Below, in pieces: positions 18,900 through 30,639 of a DNA stretch of 64,000 nt. Source of the stretch: Ornithodoros turicata. Lineage: Eukaryota; Arthropoda; Arachnida; Ixodida; Argasidae. The DNA is taken from assembly GCF_037126465.1 (NCBI RefSeq), contig NC_088206.1:29328790-29392789 (forward strand), in the 5' to 3' direction. The position numbers and the translations under genes are program-made. The first letter of the stretch is position 1, and the number at the start of each line of letters is the position of its first letter. The notes below the pieces were generated by a model that saw only the letters and a list, made by a program, of their open reading frames with translations, did no database searches and was not told where the DNA came from.

Positions 18900-20490
18900 C
18901 CCTAACCTCAGCCACACCCATTTCCTCTGATTCATTTGTGCCTCTGCTAATAACGTTCAATAATAAATTCCAATATTATATTCAATACATTTCAATACTA
19001 AATGCTGTATTCCAGACATCTACAAACAAAGCACGGATGCAGTTTTCTGTTTTACATCACAGTTGGCCCTAGGAGCTTTAACTATTCTAATAACCCTGCT
19101 CTGCCTTTCAATTTCAAAAGAAGATATGTCAGTATTCACACGTATCGTCTGGCAAGAATGACCGTAGCGTACTTCTGCTAAACCTACATCCATCCGTGCG
19201 CTTCGGGATCGATGCAAAAGTACAGCCCCCAGACCTCCCCCCAATCTGTAGAACCTAACTTAACCTAACCTCACTAAGGTGAGGCGATTTAGCCCAGTTC
19301 TCGTTCCGAATCCGTTAGGCTTAGCATTCCCGTGTTTCTCCTGTGCTAAAAGTGAATCAGATGGGGTTGTTGAAATGCCTATAAAAAAACTTCTAGTCCA
19401 CAGCATTTTATAATTCTTACATTTTTAGATTCAGTATATGAACTTCTTTCACTTCTATTTACCTTTCAAACGCTTTCACAAATTTTTAAAAACGAGTGGT
19501 CCCGGTAACGAGCTACAGCCCACTGGAATACTGGAAGGATAGTTCGCTTTACTGGAAATACGGCTATGAGACACGACATACCCATGATCTCGATGATGAT
19601 CTCTCATGATCGAACAAGTCCAACGTGTAATCGCTTCAGGTAATTCGTCTAGCCAGTTGTTGTTTATCCCTACAACGAAGGTTCTTTTAGTTCTTCACAG
19701 ACCCTGTGGACACTGCATCTTCCTTCTTCTTCTTCTTCTTCATCCTCGGGGAAGTGGCCGTGGCCGTGGCATCTTCCTCTTCCTTTCAAATGTGATTTCA
19801 TAGGTGGCTAGTTCCATCTCAAATTGAACAATCCGGTACACTTGATGTCTCGAATGAACCGGAAAAAAAAAAATATGTTGGAGCCATCGGTGAGTTAGGA
19901 GAGATAAACGCTTTCGGAATCCTCTTCGCTTCGCGGTTCGGGAAATAGGAGAGGAGGATAAAAACTGCCTCTCATAAGACGATGTCGTCGTGCACAGGTT
20001 TGAGCGTTCCCTACAAGGCTATTTATTGTCGCATTGTAGTAATTTCTTGATCTGGCTTTAGACCACTTAGGGCACAATAGGTTCCTCTCCGTTGGCAGTG
20101 CTATGTCGGTTTTTTTTTGTCTGCAAAGAATATAAAAGTTGACTCAAAGTGCCGAAAAGCACTATATTCACTGCAAATTTGCGAACGATATACAAGACGG
20201 ATAAGATTGAGATTTATGCCGTTTAATTTGCCATTCATGATGCTATCGAATTATATATAATTTGTTACTCTACTCTCTCAGCAACGTAAGTGATACCTCT
20301 TTAAGTTGCACCATACCTCCGAAAAATTACGAATTTCGGAAGCCTGTATCTGAAAAACCCCACCAAAAACTTGCCACGAAATTCTTATATGTCTTAGGTA
20401 GTCCCTCAGACTATACACACAAGAAAAGTCAGAATTAGGACTTGATCGGTAGGCGCACTGTGAATTTTTTCTTGGCCCTATACACGGAGC
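18900..20490. other. No recognisable gene
   Basis: The array edge leads into AT-rich sequence with AATAATAAATTCC-type words. One more telomere-like phrase (AACCTAACTTAACCTAACC) is at 19252-19270, suggesting scattered array debris. There is a CTT/CTC-rich patch at 19722-19790. No domain-bearing ORF. Confidence 0.5.
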
Positions 20491-20494
20491 GCAC

Positions 20495-20580
20495 TCAAGT
20501 GGTGGCACCTTGTCCCGCGTCTTCCAAAATCGAATTTGCCAAAGAGACTTTCAACTTCTGTCTTCACATGAAAAGTAATT
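20495..20580 (-). repeat. Left member of an 86-bp inverted repeat pair
   Basis: This segment (starting TCAAGTGGTGGCACC, with AAGAGACTTTCAACTTCTGT inside) is the reverse complement of 28141-28225 with a handful of mismatches. The pair encloses the ISL2EU transposon, with 1.5 kb spare on the left and about 0.2 kb on the right. I do not recognise the element. It may be a small dispersed repeat rather than the end of one larger unit. Confidence 0.65.
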
Positions 20581-20589
20581 GCTATCGTT

Positions 20590-21313
20590 TGAAGCCATTC
20601 TGAGCGTTTATGTTCATAACAGTGTTGTAATCGCTGAATGTAGATCGTGGAGCAACCAGATGTGCTCTCATTTTTAGCTGTATGTCACACATGCATTGCA
20701 AGTGCTGGGAGCCCGTAAAGAACAGAATGCTTTTACATCTTTGTAAGAGGTACATCTGTTCAGGGTGATTATAAACAAGCATATTTACTGTACACATTAT
20801 GTCAGGAGAGACGCAGTGACTTTCAGCATTCTTTCAAACATTTCCTTTTCTATCGCCCCATGACCTCGGATGGCGGAAATCGCACTGTGTCGTTGTGTAG
20901 TGTGTTACGCACACACCTCAAGGCTAATTCATTGTGCCTTTTGTGAACATTTCCGAAACAGCCCGACTGGCGCCGCTGTCCACTATGTTCTTCGGCTCAA
21001 CATGCTGTGGCAATTGGAAGGCCCTAATCGGACTAACTCCCGGAAGACACCTCGCGCAAAGTTTGGCGTCATCCTCGACGACAGAAGTGCACGGAGTGCG
21101 CTTACACAGAGTGTGTGAGGACATCTGCATTACTGTAGCTACAGTGTCGTCCTGGCATCACACCTACCTCAACGGCCTCTTCGTTGTACAGCGCTGACCT
21201 ATGTGTATTGCGCTGACAACCGCCTCATGCATTTTAAGAAGGCTCTGTAGTGCTTGTTTTTGGGCACCTAAAAAGCGTAAAGTTATTATTAGTATTATTA
21301 TTATTATTATTAC

Positions 21314-21349
<36 letters not shown>

Positions 21350-22120
21350 CATCATTATTATTATACACAATAACTACTTTACTTACTACAATACTTTCGC
21401 ATTGCTTCGGAGACTGGCGTTGCTGCCATAAAGAATGTGGTTCCAGCGGATCAAGCCGAAGACGTAACAGAAATAGCCCAGCTGCGCAGAGACACAGGCC
21501 GTAAACCGGAGGCCGCTTTCGGTGTTGCCTTGCCAGAAACATCCAGGAGTAACTGCCAGGATTGCAACGAGTTAGCATGTAACTTGAGAAGAGCATGTAA
21601 AGAAAATATGATCTGAATCCGCCATCAAAAGTAACATTCAGGAAAGTGGCTCCTACAACAGCCTGAAAGTGGGACTCCGCAACAAAATCACCACAAAGGT
21701 TGCGGTATATACGTAATCTTTGGGATTTCAGGAACATGTGTAAGAAAAAAACTCTCGGTCCCAAACTGCGCAGATTTTACTCACACGAATTATGACGAAG
21801 CGAGCGCTTCGCCTCTGTGAAGCGAGAGCGCGCTGAAAGCAACACACTGCTGACATCATCCGGCAAGGGAGAAAGAACGCAGGCTTGGAAGCAGACGACA
21901 ATGCTGGGTGACGTCACGTACGGAATCCTGTTCCGGACGAGCTACCCTGGTATGGAGCTCTGTTTTCTGCTCTTCGCATTTCGGTTTCGGTTTGTTGTTG
22001 TCATCATTTACGAAATAAATACTCGCGCAAAATGAATGCGAATGTTGTATTCGGTATCCAGGTGGTGGTTCGTGTTCGGTATGATGCTCACCCAATTTTT
22101 TTCGAATCCTTGCGAAGTCT
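20590..22120. other. Mostly unassigned, with an ATT microsatellite
   Basis: There is an ATT/ATC microsatellite at about 21283-21363. Around 20870-21200 are scattered cysteine codons in several frames that vaguely recall a piggyBac C-terminal zinc ribbon, but no consistent spacing supports it. I see no other feature. The ISL2EU left end begins at 22125. Confidence 0.5.
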
Positions 22121-22124
22121 CCTT

Positions 22125-22144
22125 TTAAAGGGACGGTTTCGTAC
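22125..22144 (+). repeat. ISL2EU left terminal inverted repeat
   Basis: Reads TTAAAGGGACGGTTTCGTAC. It differs at one base from the right end and from the left end of the short derivative at 35572. These are the expected transposase recognition ends. Confidence 0.85.
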
Positions 22145-23038
22145 CCCCTGCCCCTCTCATGAAGTGTATCATTCGATTGCCCTTTGTTGAAAATGGAATA
22201 CCGCAAATTTACCCGACAAAGCACGTCACGGTTATTAAATAACCGAATTAAATTGATAAAGATTGCAGAGCATGCCGTGATCTGTGTTGGCAACAACCCG
22301 AACTGCTACGTCGCCCCACGGGAAAGTCCGTGATAGGATACAGAAGTCGTCTGCTTTTGCGCGCGCCAGTGTACCTGCGTGAGCAGACGACTTTCAGATG
22401 TGACTGGGGACCGCGGTAACTCTTGTACATTTTCTTTCAGATCTCGGGCAAAAAATGCACATTCTAAGAAGTGCCCACATGGTGGTTTCGAACAACTATG
22501 TTAACCTTCAGAGACAAGTTAAAAGTCGCAGAACAACGCCACTCACAATCACATATCAGAAGTCGCAGCCATCTGCATTACAGTTGCGACCAAGAATGTA
22601 TTACGCGCGCTTCCATTACACTCCTCGTTGCACACTGATCATGTTTCGAAACTAAGTGTCGCTGACGACGTACATTGAGAAGGAGTGCATGTTCATTTAA
22701 AAAAAAAACATTAAATACTCGGGGAAAGAAAACACGTGACTTAGCTTCTGCGTATCCGATTATGTGCCACATTATCGGAGACCCCACAGTCAATGCACAG
22801 GCTACATTCTCCGCTCGCGGAAGTATATGTCTCAGTGTCCCCATTTCGAGAGCAAGGGGATTATTCATCCCAAGGTCCTTCTGCAGGTTCCGATTGTCAT
22901 AGCGGCGTTTGGCTGAAATTTTTCCGAGCTACCGCAGCACCAAATTTCCCCCCGGCGCCATCTCCCCAAACTTATCTCAAGGACGGCCCTACGGCGAGAG
23001 GCCCGCGTTCCGCGCTGTGCGAGTAGAGTCGCAGCGAA
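22145..23038 (+). other. ISL2EU 5' non-coding region
   Basis: About 0.9 kb upstream of the transposase ATG. Long stretches (GGGAAAGTCCGTGATAGGAT near 22320, GCAGACGACTTTCAGA near 22383, ATTATCGGAGACCCCAC near 22773) are shared with the short derivative at 35.6-36.1 kb. This is therefore the element's own 5' region and probably holds the promoter. I cannot point to a specific promoter element. Confidence 0.7.
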
Positions 23039-25107
23039 ATGGCAGAAAACGTTGCCCCTACAAAGAAGACTAAACCCTCCTACTGTTGCGTTGTGGGATG
23101 TAGCAACAACACCCGAACAGGCGCAAACGCACTCCCTCGGTAGCTTTCTACGCGTTTCCAGGGAAGTGGTATGAAAAGAAACGCCGGGAAGCCTGGATAT
23201 CCGCCGTTCGCCGTAAGAAGTAAGCCAACGAACGCTGTTACGCATTTTGCTGTTATGCTTCTGATCATCTTCTGATACTTTTAGTCCGGATGGGTCTCCA
23301 TGGAAGCCACAGAAGGGGACGGTGATCTGCAGTCGGCACTTTGTCGGTAATGCAGTCAGCAACGTGGAGGATGATCCCGCCTACATACCTACCATCTTCC
23401 CGGCGGTGTACAGGAAGAAAGCCACAGACGGCGAGAGGCATAGACGGTTCGTTAACCTTGTGCAACCAGTGCATAATTGGTACAAATCCCAAGCGTTAGT
23501 CAATCGTGTGTAATAACTTGGTTACAAGCAATTAGTAACTGTAATTAATTTTCTTCAGTGGTTAGTTACGGTAACCTCACTCAGAAAAGTGACCTGCACC
23601 TGTAACTTGTTACAATTTTCATCAGAGGGACTGCATGGTTTGCTAGAGTGCTTTGTAGGTCTTAACAGAATTTATCTAGGTGGGTGAGGCGCCAGAAGCA
23701 GGAAGAAAACAGCTGTGTTCCGGACAGATGTGTAGAGATGCAAAGCGACGACGATAGCCCATGTTAGCGATGCAGCGTGCCATACTCCCCATGCACGAGA
23801 GCAAGACGATAGTGCACTAATGGATATAGAAAATGGGCTGGACCTACTTGCAAATGTAGCAGCAGAAGCCCATTCTATGACGCAAAATGTGGACATGGTT
23901 GGTACCAAGCCCTACAATATTAAACCCCTTTGATATATCATTTTCCAGTGTCAGCATTGTTGTTACTATTGGGTGGTGGTGTTAAATGTATTCATCTTTT
24001 TGTGCCAGGATACCGACAGATGGGCCACTGCCAAGTTGGCAGCTGAAGATACTGCTATCTGCTACAGACGGCTCGATTGGAGTGACTCAAGTTACCCATG
24101 TCGACAAGCTAGAGGAAGAGGTATGTAACCAAATAGTTTCAATTTATCTTCATGCGACCTGCGATCTGTACCACATTGTAATCTGCTTTATTTCCTTGCA
24201 ACCTTAGGTACCACGCAAAGTCAAAACGTGAAGAAAGTGCGGCTTCAAGGGGTTTGATACATTACATAAATGTGAGGAGGCACTGCGCGACCTCTGTGGT
24301 GTATCAATGGCTGTGTTTGCATTGCTGCTGAGCCTGCTGCCAGACCAGCGTCATCGTGCTTCAGGTGTTACAAAGGAAGACAGATTGGTCCTCATGCTAA
24401 TGAAGCTGAAGCTAGGGATAAGATTAACTGCGCTTGCTGCACTCTTTGGGATCAACAAATCAACTGCAGCACACGTTTTCCGCATCACCTTGGATCACCT
24501 GAGTATTAAGCTGGAAGCTTCGTTCCTCCCAGGGCTAACACCAAGGACACCATGCCCCCGTGCTTTACAAGGAACTATCCCGAGTGTACCTTTGTTATAG
24601 ATTGCACGGAAGTGAAGACACAAACCCCATCCAACCCTGAGCAGCAACATTACTTATACTCTAACTATAAAGGTTGCTACACCCTGAAGTCGCTGGTGGG
24701 AATTATTCCCAATGGAATGATTGCCTTTATTTCGGACCCCTGTGGAGGAAGGCACTCAGACCCTTATATCACGACGAATTTCCGATTTCTCACGCATGTG
24801 CTGCCTGGCGACCTAGTCCTTAGTGACAAGGGATTTCCATCAATTGCTACAACGATGAAAGCCATGGTGCTATTCTTGTGATGCCACCATTTAACACAGG
24901 AGGAGGACAGCTGTCAGTGGAAGACATGGAGTCAACATTGGTTATTGCTCAAGTGCGGATACATGTTGAGCGTGTGATACAAAGGCTGAAGATCTACCAG
25001 GTGTTAAGTAACTGCATACCCCTTTCCCTCATACCACACATGGACAAGGTCATGAAAGTCTGTGCAGCCCTTGTTAATCTGCAAAGCCCAATTATAAAGA
25101 CGCAATA
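23039..25107 (+). pseudogene. THAP-domain DDE transposase of ISL2EU (broken)
   Basis: The ATG at 23039 opens a THAP zinc-finger domain (YCCVVGCSNN, FPGKWYEKKRREAWISAVRR). A frameshift near 23140 breaks it. A 65-bp GT-AG intron (23220-23284) separates it from the second half (GSPWKPQKGTVICSRHFVG). THAP domains bind the transposon ends. After a poorly conserved middle comes a helix-turn-helix (TKEDRLVLMLMKLKLGI, then INKSTAAHVFRI) and the DDE_Tnp_4 catalytic domain. Its three acids are in FVIDCTEVKTQTPSN, GDLVLSDKGF and RIHVERVIQRLK; GGRHSDPYIT is typical of the family. Further frameshifts at about 24545 and 24860 split the catalytic part. All key residues survive, so decay is recent. Confidence 0.87.
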
Positions 25108-25205
25108 AAAGGAAGCTGTCAGACAACATTTATTTGCTTAGTTCAGGCAACAGGTGTGTAAAATAAAAGAATTCCAGCTTGGGCACGAGCTCAGCAAGAA
25201 AACTA

Positions 25206-26900
25206 TCATTCCGTGTCATCTCCAGGATGATTGACTGCTTTGGGGAGAACACACACTAACACACACAAGCCCTTGCACACATTTAGCACATACATCTGAA
25301 GCTGCAGCTGTGTGAAATATTTGTGATTCCTGTGTGGAACAAAATGATCGTCTAGAAACTCTAGGTAATCCACATGTGAGAATCTTGTTTCGTAGTCGAC
25401 AATGACTGTATCCTTACAGCGATGAGGGCACTTGATCTCTATCACAGAATTCATGCCTCCTGCCTGCACAATCCCGCCAGGGCTGCAACACAGCCATGGC
25501 TGCTCGTACATAACAACCACGCCAGTCTGAAACACATGTTTGATATTAATGAGTGGACTATGAAATTTTACTACGGAATGTATAGAGCAAACCCTCGATA
25601 AGTCAAACATTCAGTGTCAAGACAGGTTTGACTGGATTAAGGAATGGCGTGACTTATTCAGTGCATGTCACGATAGTTAGTGTGGCTCACCACAGTGTGT
25701 GAGCTGAACGGGGGTTCCTTGCGTCAGATGTTTGACTTGTGGAGAGTTCGCTGCACTATGGCTAGGATGCAGAACAGCTCAATGCACTGCATAGTTCAAC
25801 TAAGTCCTGCAACTCTTGTACTGAGGCTTCACAGATATATGTACATGCTTACGTGTGGCAGTGTTATCACACAACCAATCGTAATGTTTCTGTATAGATG
25901 AGAAGCAACTGAAGATGCACACTAATGGTGCTGCAGTATCCTAAACACAAAAACGCATGCCAGTAAATATTGGATGTAATCAGCAAGACATGCTTTCACA
26001 CATTGAGATGCTTCATGATCTACCTGTATGATTGGAGTATCCAGCAGATTCTGAAGCATGTCCCGAGCACAACCTTCAGTTGCAATGCCTGCGAAAGAAA
26101 GAATTACATTGCACTATTCAGACACGTTCAGAAAAAGTTCTGCAAGTGAGACAGTATCATCTCACATACCGTACTGGGTTGAAACATTGCTAAAGATTTT
26201 TCTTGACATCATGCGAACAGCAGTTCTTTAAATTTTGTTTGCCGGGTCTTGATTTGGTGTGCAGTAGAACTTGTTATTCTGCATTTTCGTTCCTTGAACC
26301 ACCTGAAGGTATTGGACCAAAATGGTAAACTAGAACGACTACACAGTAAATAGTAGCTTGTAATATTGTCCTGTCACCTATTATCTGTGTAATAGATGAA
26401 GTATGCAACAACCTACCGCTCATTTTCTGACTGCCCCATCGTGCATGCTGCCAGGTGTGTTGTGTCATCTTGCAAGATCACATTGGTGCAATAAAACAGC
26501 TGTGCTTGGTCGTCTAACCTTGCTAGAAAATCTTTTGGTGCAAGCATGAGTCGACTTTCGAATGTTCTCGTCCATTCCATGAAGTGCCACACCCTGTCAC
26601 GTCGATCCATATCTGCCAGGAACGGAGCTACCGTGCCCTTTCCACCTTTTCAGAAACTTCAGACACAAGATCCCTGAGGACAGCCTCACAGTCCCTTTCC
26701 ACTTCAGTCTTCCTCATTAAGCTCAAAACTTGGGCAAGGGAGCAGTGCACGGAAGGAAATGCTTGCATGACAGGTGCCGGAGGAGCTGGCACTGTATCTC
26801 TCTTACACTTTAGGGGCCAGCTGAGGACATGGAGAGACAGTACTTTTTCAGTGACAGAGAGGAAAGATTCAGGAAACCATATGAAAAGCTCAAATTTGTG
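25206..26900 (-). pseudogene. YqaJ-type nuclease gene of ISL2EU, spliced
   Basis: On the minus strand I can trace coherent exons: upstream of 26417 (ending in a GQSENER segment, which normally starts a YqaJ domain), 26170-26225, 26024-26098 and 25206-25526. Introns have GT-AG ends and matching phases (the 26170/26098 junction rebuilds a Gly codon). The last exon holds YEQPWLCCSPGGIV and then VIEIKCPHRC (ExK nuclease motif) and KYFTQLQLQMYVLNV, the hallmarks of YqaJ/lambda-exonuclease folds. The first metal-binding aspartate, expected in SPDG, is Gly here, one base from Asp. The 5' end is unclear. Role in ISL2EU biology is not established; presumably DNA end processing. Confidence 0.78.
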
Positions 26901-27947
26901 AAAAAAAGTGAATGTGTGAATGCAAAGTTGGGAATTAATTTATGACAATTATCATTTAGCATACTTATATTATGGCAGGGTGTAATATGCAAAAAGGCAC
27001 CAACAGGGAAGGCTTATTGATACCTGGGAACAAAGCAGAAGTTTTTTTTCCTTGATCCCGCTGCGGCTTCTTACTCGGTTTTTCACACTCTTGCGGCCTA
27101 CTTGTCCTGGAGTCATCTTCCGCAGTGTTGATATGCGGAATATGTGTTGAGTGCGGCCGCGTGTTTGCATTTTCCACTAATTCCTGCCTTGCATGTGCAC
27201 CTGCCTTGGGTAAGAGTGCGCGTCGCACTGTCCAGCTGAAACATAAGAAACCACATGAACCAAAGGTTGATCAGTAGCTACGACTAGCCGTATAAACATC
27301 TTCGTAATGAGTACCAATGCAAGTGTCGAGTACCATTAGTATCGTTGATGCTGTGATGCAGCACAGCCAGTGGAAATTGAGAATGCATGTGAGCAAGCAG
27401 AACAGCATTTACCTGTATGGTGATATCGTAGACGACGCTCTGTTTCACTTGTGAAACGCACTTTGCATGTATGCTAACAGAACCGTCGTCAGTTCTTTCT
27501 TCAGCCGCATAAACGTGCCTAACGAGGAGACTGCCCTTCTTCATATTGGTGGGGGAGAAAAAGTCCTCAACTCCGTGCACTCTACTGAAAGAACAAAACA
27601 GACGCAGCATCGCCAATCGCGGTCAACCGTACATCACTCCCGCTGGCAAGCATGCGGGAATGGGCACGCTTACTTGACAAAACTTTCGAAACCAGCCGTA
27701 GGTGGCGCAGCACCGACGCGCCACCTGGCCCAGCCATACGTCCCTATGGCAACGGCGACGTACCCGCAGCCGCACGTCATGCGTGACGTTGTATGAAGGT
27801 GAAGCGCATGCTCCGTCGTCTGCTATTACGGCACGTTTCGACAAATTCCTCGAAAACAACCTGGTTATTCTGAATGAAGCTTTGACGGTTGTATGTGTAC
27901 GGTACTCGTGAAGATAGTTGTGGCAAAGTTTCGGAATCGCTCCGGCT
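26901..27947. other. ISL2EU 3' side, partly coding on the minus strand
   Basis: Minus-strand open stretches at 26965-27228 and 27284-27616 could be upstream exons of the YqaJ gene, but I see no SWIM or other domain in them. 27740-27947 shares long blocks with the derivative at 36040-36223 (GACGACGTACCCGCAG type, CGTCGTCTGCTATTACGGCA). Confidence 0.5.
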
Positions 27948-27967
27948 GTACGAGACCGTCCCTTTAA
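27948..27967 (-). repeat. ISL2EU right terminal inverted repeat
   Basis: Reads GTACGAGACCGTCCCTTTAA on the plus strand, the inverted counterpart of 22125-22144 with one mismatch, followed by GCAG outside the element. Confidence 0.85.
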
Positions 27968-28140
27968 GCAGTTCATGACACGAGCACTCTCATCCATCCG
28001 GAATGCTCTGCATAACTTACATTATTCTGTGTGCTGTAAATATGCTTCGATATGATCACCGTGAACGCAAAAGCATTCTAAAGCATTCTGTTCTTAACGT
28101 GCTCCTAGCACTTGCACTCAGAACGGTTTCAAATGATTAC

Positions 28141-28225
28141 AATTACTTTTCATGTGAAGACAGAAGTTGAAAGTCTCTTTGGAAAATTCCATTTTGCAAA
28201 ACGCGGGACAAGGTGCCACCACTTG
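28141..28225 (+). repeat. Right member of an 86-bp inverted repeat pair
   Basis: The inverted counterpart of 20495-20580 (CATGTGAAGACAGAAGTTGA, then GGACAAGGTGCCACCACTTG). Similarity ends sharply at TGGGTA here and at GCACTC in the partner. Confidence 0.65.
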
Positions 28226-30639
28226 GGTATATTGGGAACGTAAGTTACACATTCTTTAATGTGTTACACGTGGCGACCTTTGTTCGTCTCCAGTGGTATA
28301 GCGTCACTTGAAGATTTCATAGTGACTGGAATTACCGGGGAAATCTGGTGTAACCCGAAAAAGTCACTCTCTGACTGTACTCCACCAGAGCACGAGGGTG
28401 ACAGCCTACGATTTTAGTTACTTATTATTTTTATTTTTTTGTATTGAATTCTATGAATGCGACATTGGATAAAAGATACGCCCATCTGGAGTGACTGCGA
28501 CTCCAAGTGACTGAAGACATGTTCCTATACACATTTTTAAATCTTGCAAGATGTGCGCATCCCAATGACGCAAAATTACTTGTGTGGTGTGTACGTGTGA
28601 CACCGAAGCAGAACTTGGGCAAAACAGGACGCTGTCCTCCCGCTGTCCCTCAGTTCTGTAACAACCGTTCCATTACCGGAAACAGTAATGGAAACGTGAG
28701 GGGAACGAAATTGAAAGGCCGCAATTTGAAACGGTTAACAGAAACGAAAATATCGCAGTAACGAAAATGGAAACGGTAACCAAAATACCTCCGTTATCCT
28801 TCCCTGTCGATATGTATGAAGGCTACCGCTCCATACCTTTTACTTTCCGACTTTTCGAATAACGTTTCCGTCTTGTCGGGGCCTAAATGTTATATACCTA
28901 ACTGTGATTTCTGCCATACGATGTGCTAAGACATTTACTTCGCAGAAAAGTACAAGCAGCTACCCGTACAAACAAGGGTGTAGTCCTATCGTCGAATGAG
29001 CAGACGCAAAATTGGTCGGAAGCTGTGAGTTGATACGTGTAAATGCTTGGACGGCTAACGTTGGAGACGGCAACTTCTCCAAGCGTCATAGGACGGTGGT
29101 TAGAGCTGGCCCGTGTGCACGCAGCCTATAGTGGCACAGTTCCATTAGAAGTCGGCCCAGGACGCACATTCCCCCAGGGCGTGAGTCGTGACGTTGCCCA
29201 CATACGTGAGGCCGACAACGGCAAGCCCTATCACCACCACCACCAGCCTATAGTGGGCGACACCGGTGTTGCCATCCCAATCAGTGAAGAAAAAGCGAGT
29301 ACTTGAGTTGCAATTATACAGTCTCCCTTGGTGGATAATGGCCAGCATCTGAGATCGAAGAAGAAGAAGAGGTAATCGAATGACGAACGGTGCATTCCTG
29401 AACACCAGACGCTGTCAAGGTGCCAGTTCGTTAGAATCGTGAATACAGATATTATAATGCTCAGCTTTTCTGTGTCTTGTCTACTTTCTATGCTCTTTTT
29501 TGTCGTCTATGTCCTTCCTATTTTCTTGTCTATGTCTTCACTCGTCACCTGTGAGTACGCCTGCAAATTTCGAATTTCGGGGCCCTTAAACGTACAACGC
29601 AAGAGTGTTGCTGCCCTCCTGCAGAGACATGACACAGTATGTGAGGCAGTGTTTTACAACTAGCCCAAGTTATTGTGGAAAGAGAAGGGGAATCGGTAAA
29701 GTAAGAATATTGGGAATAGTGGCGCTACTCCACATATGCCATATTGGTACTGAATTCTGCAATGTTAGCCGGACAAGTTGTTGAATGTACTTTACAATTC
29801 CACAGCCATCGGTGACCAAATTTGTCCGAGCACTCTACTGAGGACTACTGTCACATTCACCTACCGCGATCCGGCATCATTATGCTCCGACCAAGACACA
29901 ACGGTAAGTCGTATAAAACTACGATATTGTAATTGTTTTATCCCTTGCCAGAAAGTTGTCGCTTAATTGCTACGTCTGAAGGCCGTAGGAAGAACGTGCG
30001 TTTCAATGCGTCTGTCAGCGTTACGTCCGTCTGCGACCCGAAAGCGAAGGTTCGCAAAGTTGGGTTCGGAATTTCTGGACAGAGCGACGCAAGAAAGGTC
30101 CTTGCCACGGTAACCGTGCCAACGCGCAACTCTTATCTTCTTTCACTTGACTTCGCGTAGTCGTCTCCAAGCTGTTCCTCGTGTTCGTCGCAAAAGTGCG
30201 GACATGGATTAGAGATTCCGTCGCACCGAAATGGTGACGAACGGACGTATTGAAAGGCAGTAGCACCGAACAGGCTTTAGTAATGCGCAGCTCAAAAACC
30301 GCACGGGCACAAATTGTTTCCTTTTAATCGTCCAAAATCATGCATATGGTAACAAAATGGTAGCTAGTGCATTGCACGCCAAGTGATCCAGTGATCCTGC
30401 TTGAACGTCGAAATATATACCGAATCCCAAATATTACTCGCAAACACTGCGGTGTTCCGAGCCTAGAGGGTCTGAAGTTTAAAACTTAGATTATTGTAAA
30501 AGAAATGCTGGAGATTGTCGTGTAAGCCAGTTAAATCAACGCTACAAAAGTGATATGCCTATTGACCTTTTTCGACCGCCTCAATGTCGCCAAGCTCGCC
30601 TTTTCCTGTTTCGGCCCTTGCCGCCATAGGAGTATAATT
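28226..30639. other. No recognisable gene
   Basis: About 2.4 kb without a family I know. A CAC-rich patch near 29232-29245 and an AAGAAG patch near 29358-29371 are present. Short open frames here show no domains. Confidence 0.45.

Larger units (their letters stand above)
22125..27967 (+). mobile_element. ISL2EU-type DNA transposon, about 5.8 kb
   Basis: The ends are inverted repeats: TTAAAGGGACGGTTTCGTAC at 22125-22144 and, reversed, TTAAAGGGACGGTCTCGTAC at 27948-27967 (19 of 20 match). The flanking TTAA/TA is compatible with a TA or TTAA target site; the palindromic junction makes the exact duplication ambiguous. Inside are two convergent genes: a THAP plus DDE_Tnp_4 transposase (plus) and a YqaJ-type exonuclease gene (minus). 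Their 3' ends are about 100 bp apart, with polyadenylation signals (AATAAA at 25105 and, on the minus strand, near 25128-25133). That two-gene composition is characteristic of ISL2EU. A 672-bp derivative with the same ends is at 35572-36243. Both genes have lesions, so this copy is probably immobile. Confidence 0.88.

Noticed and set aside
20870..21200. Possible piggyBac C-terminal cysteine-rich domain
   Set aside because: Cysteines are scattered over three frames with no consistent C-x2-C spacing and no DDD catalytic core nearby.
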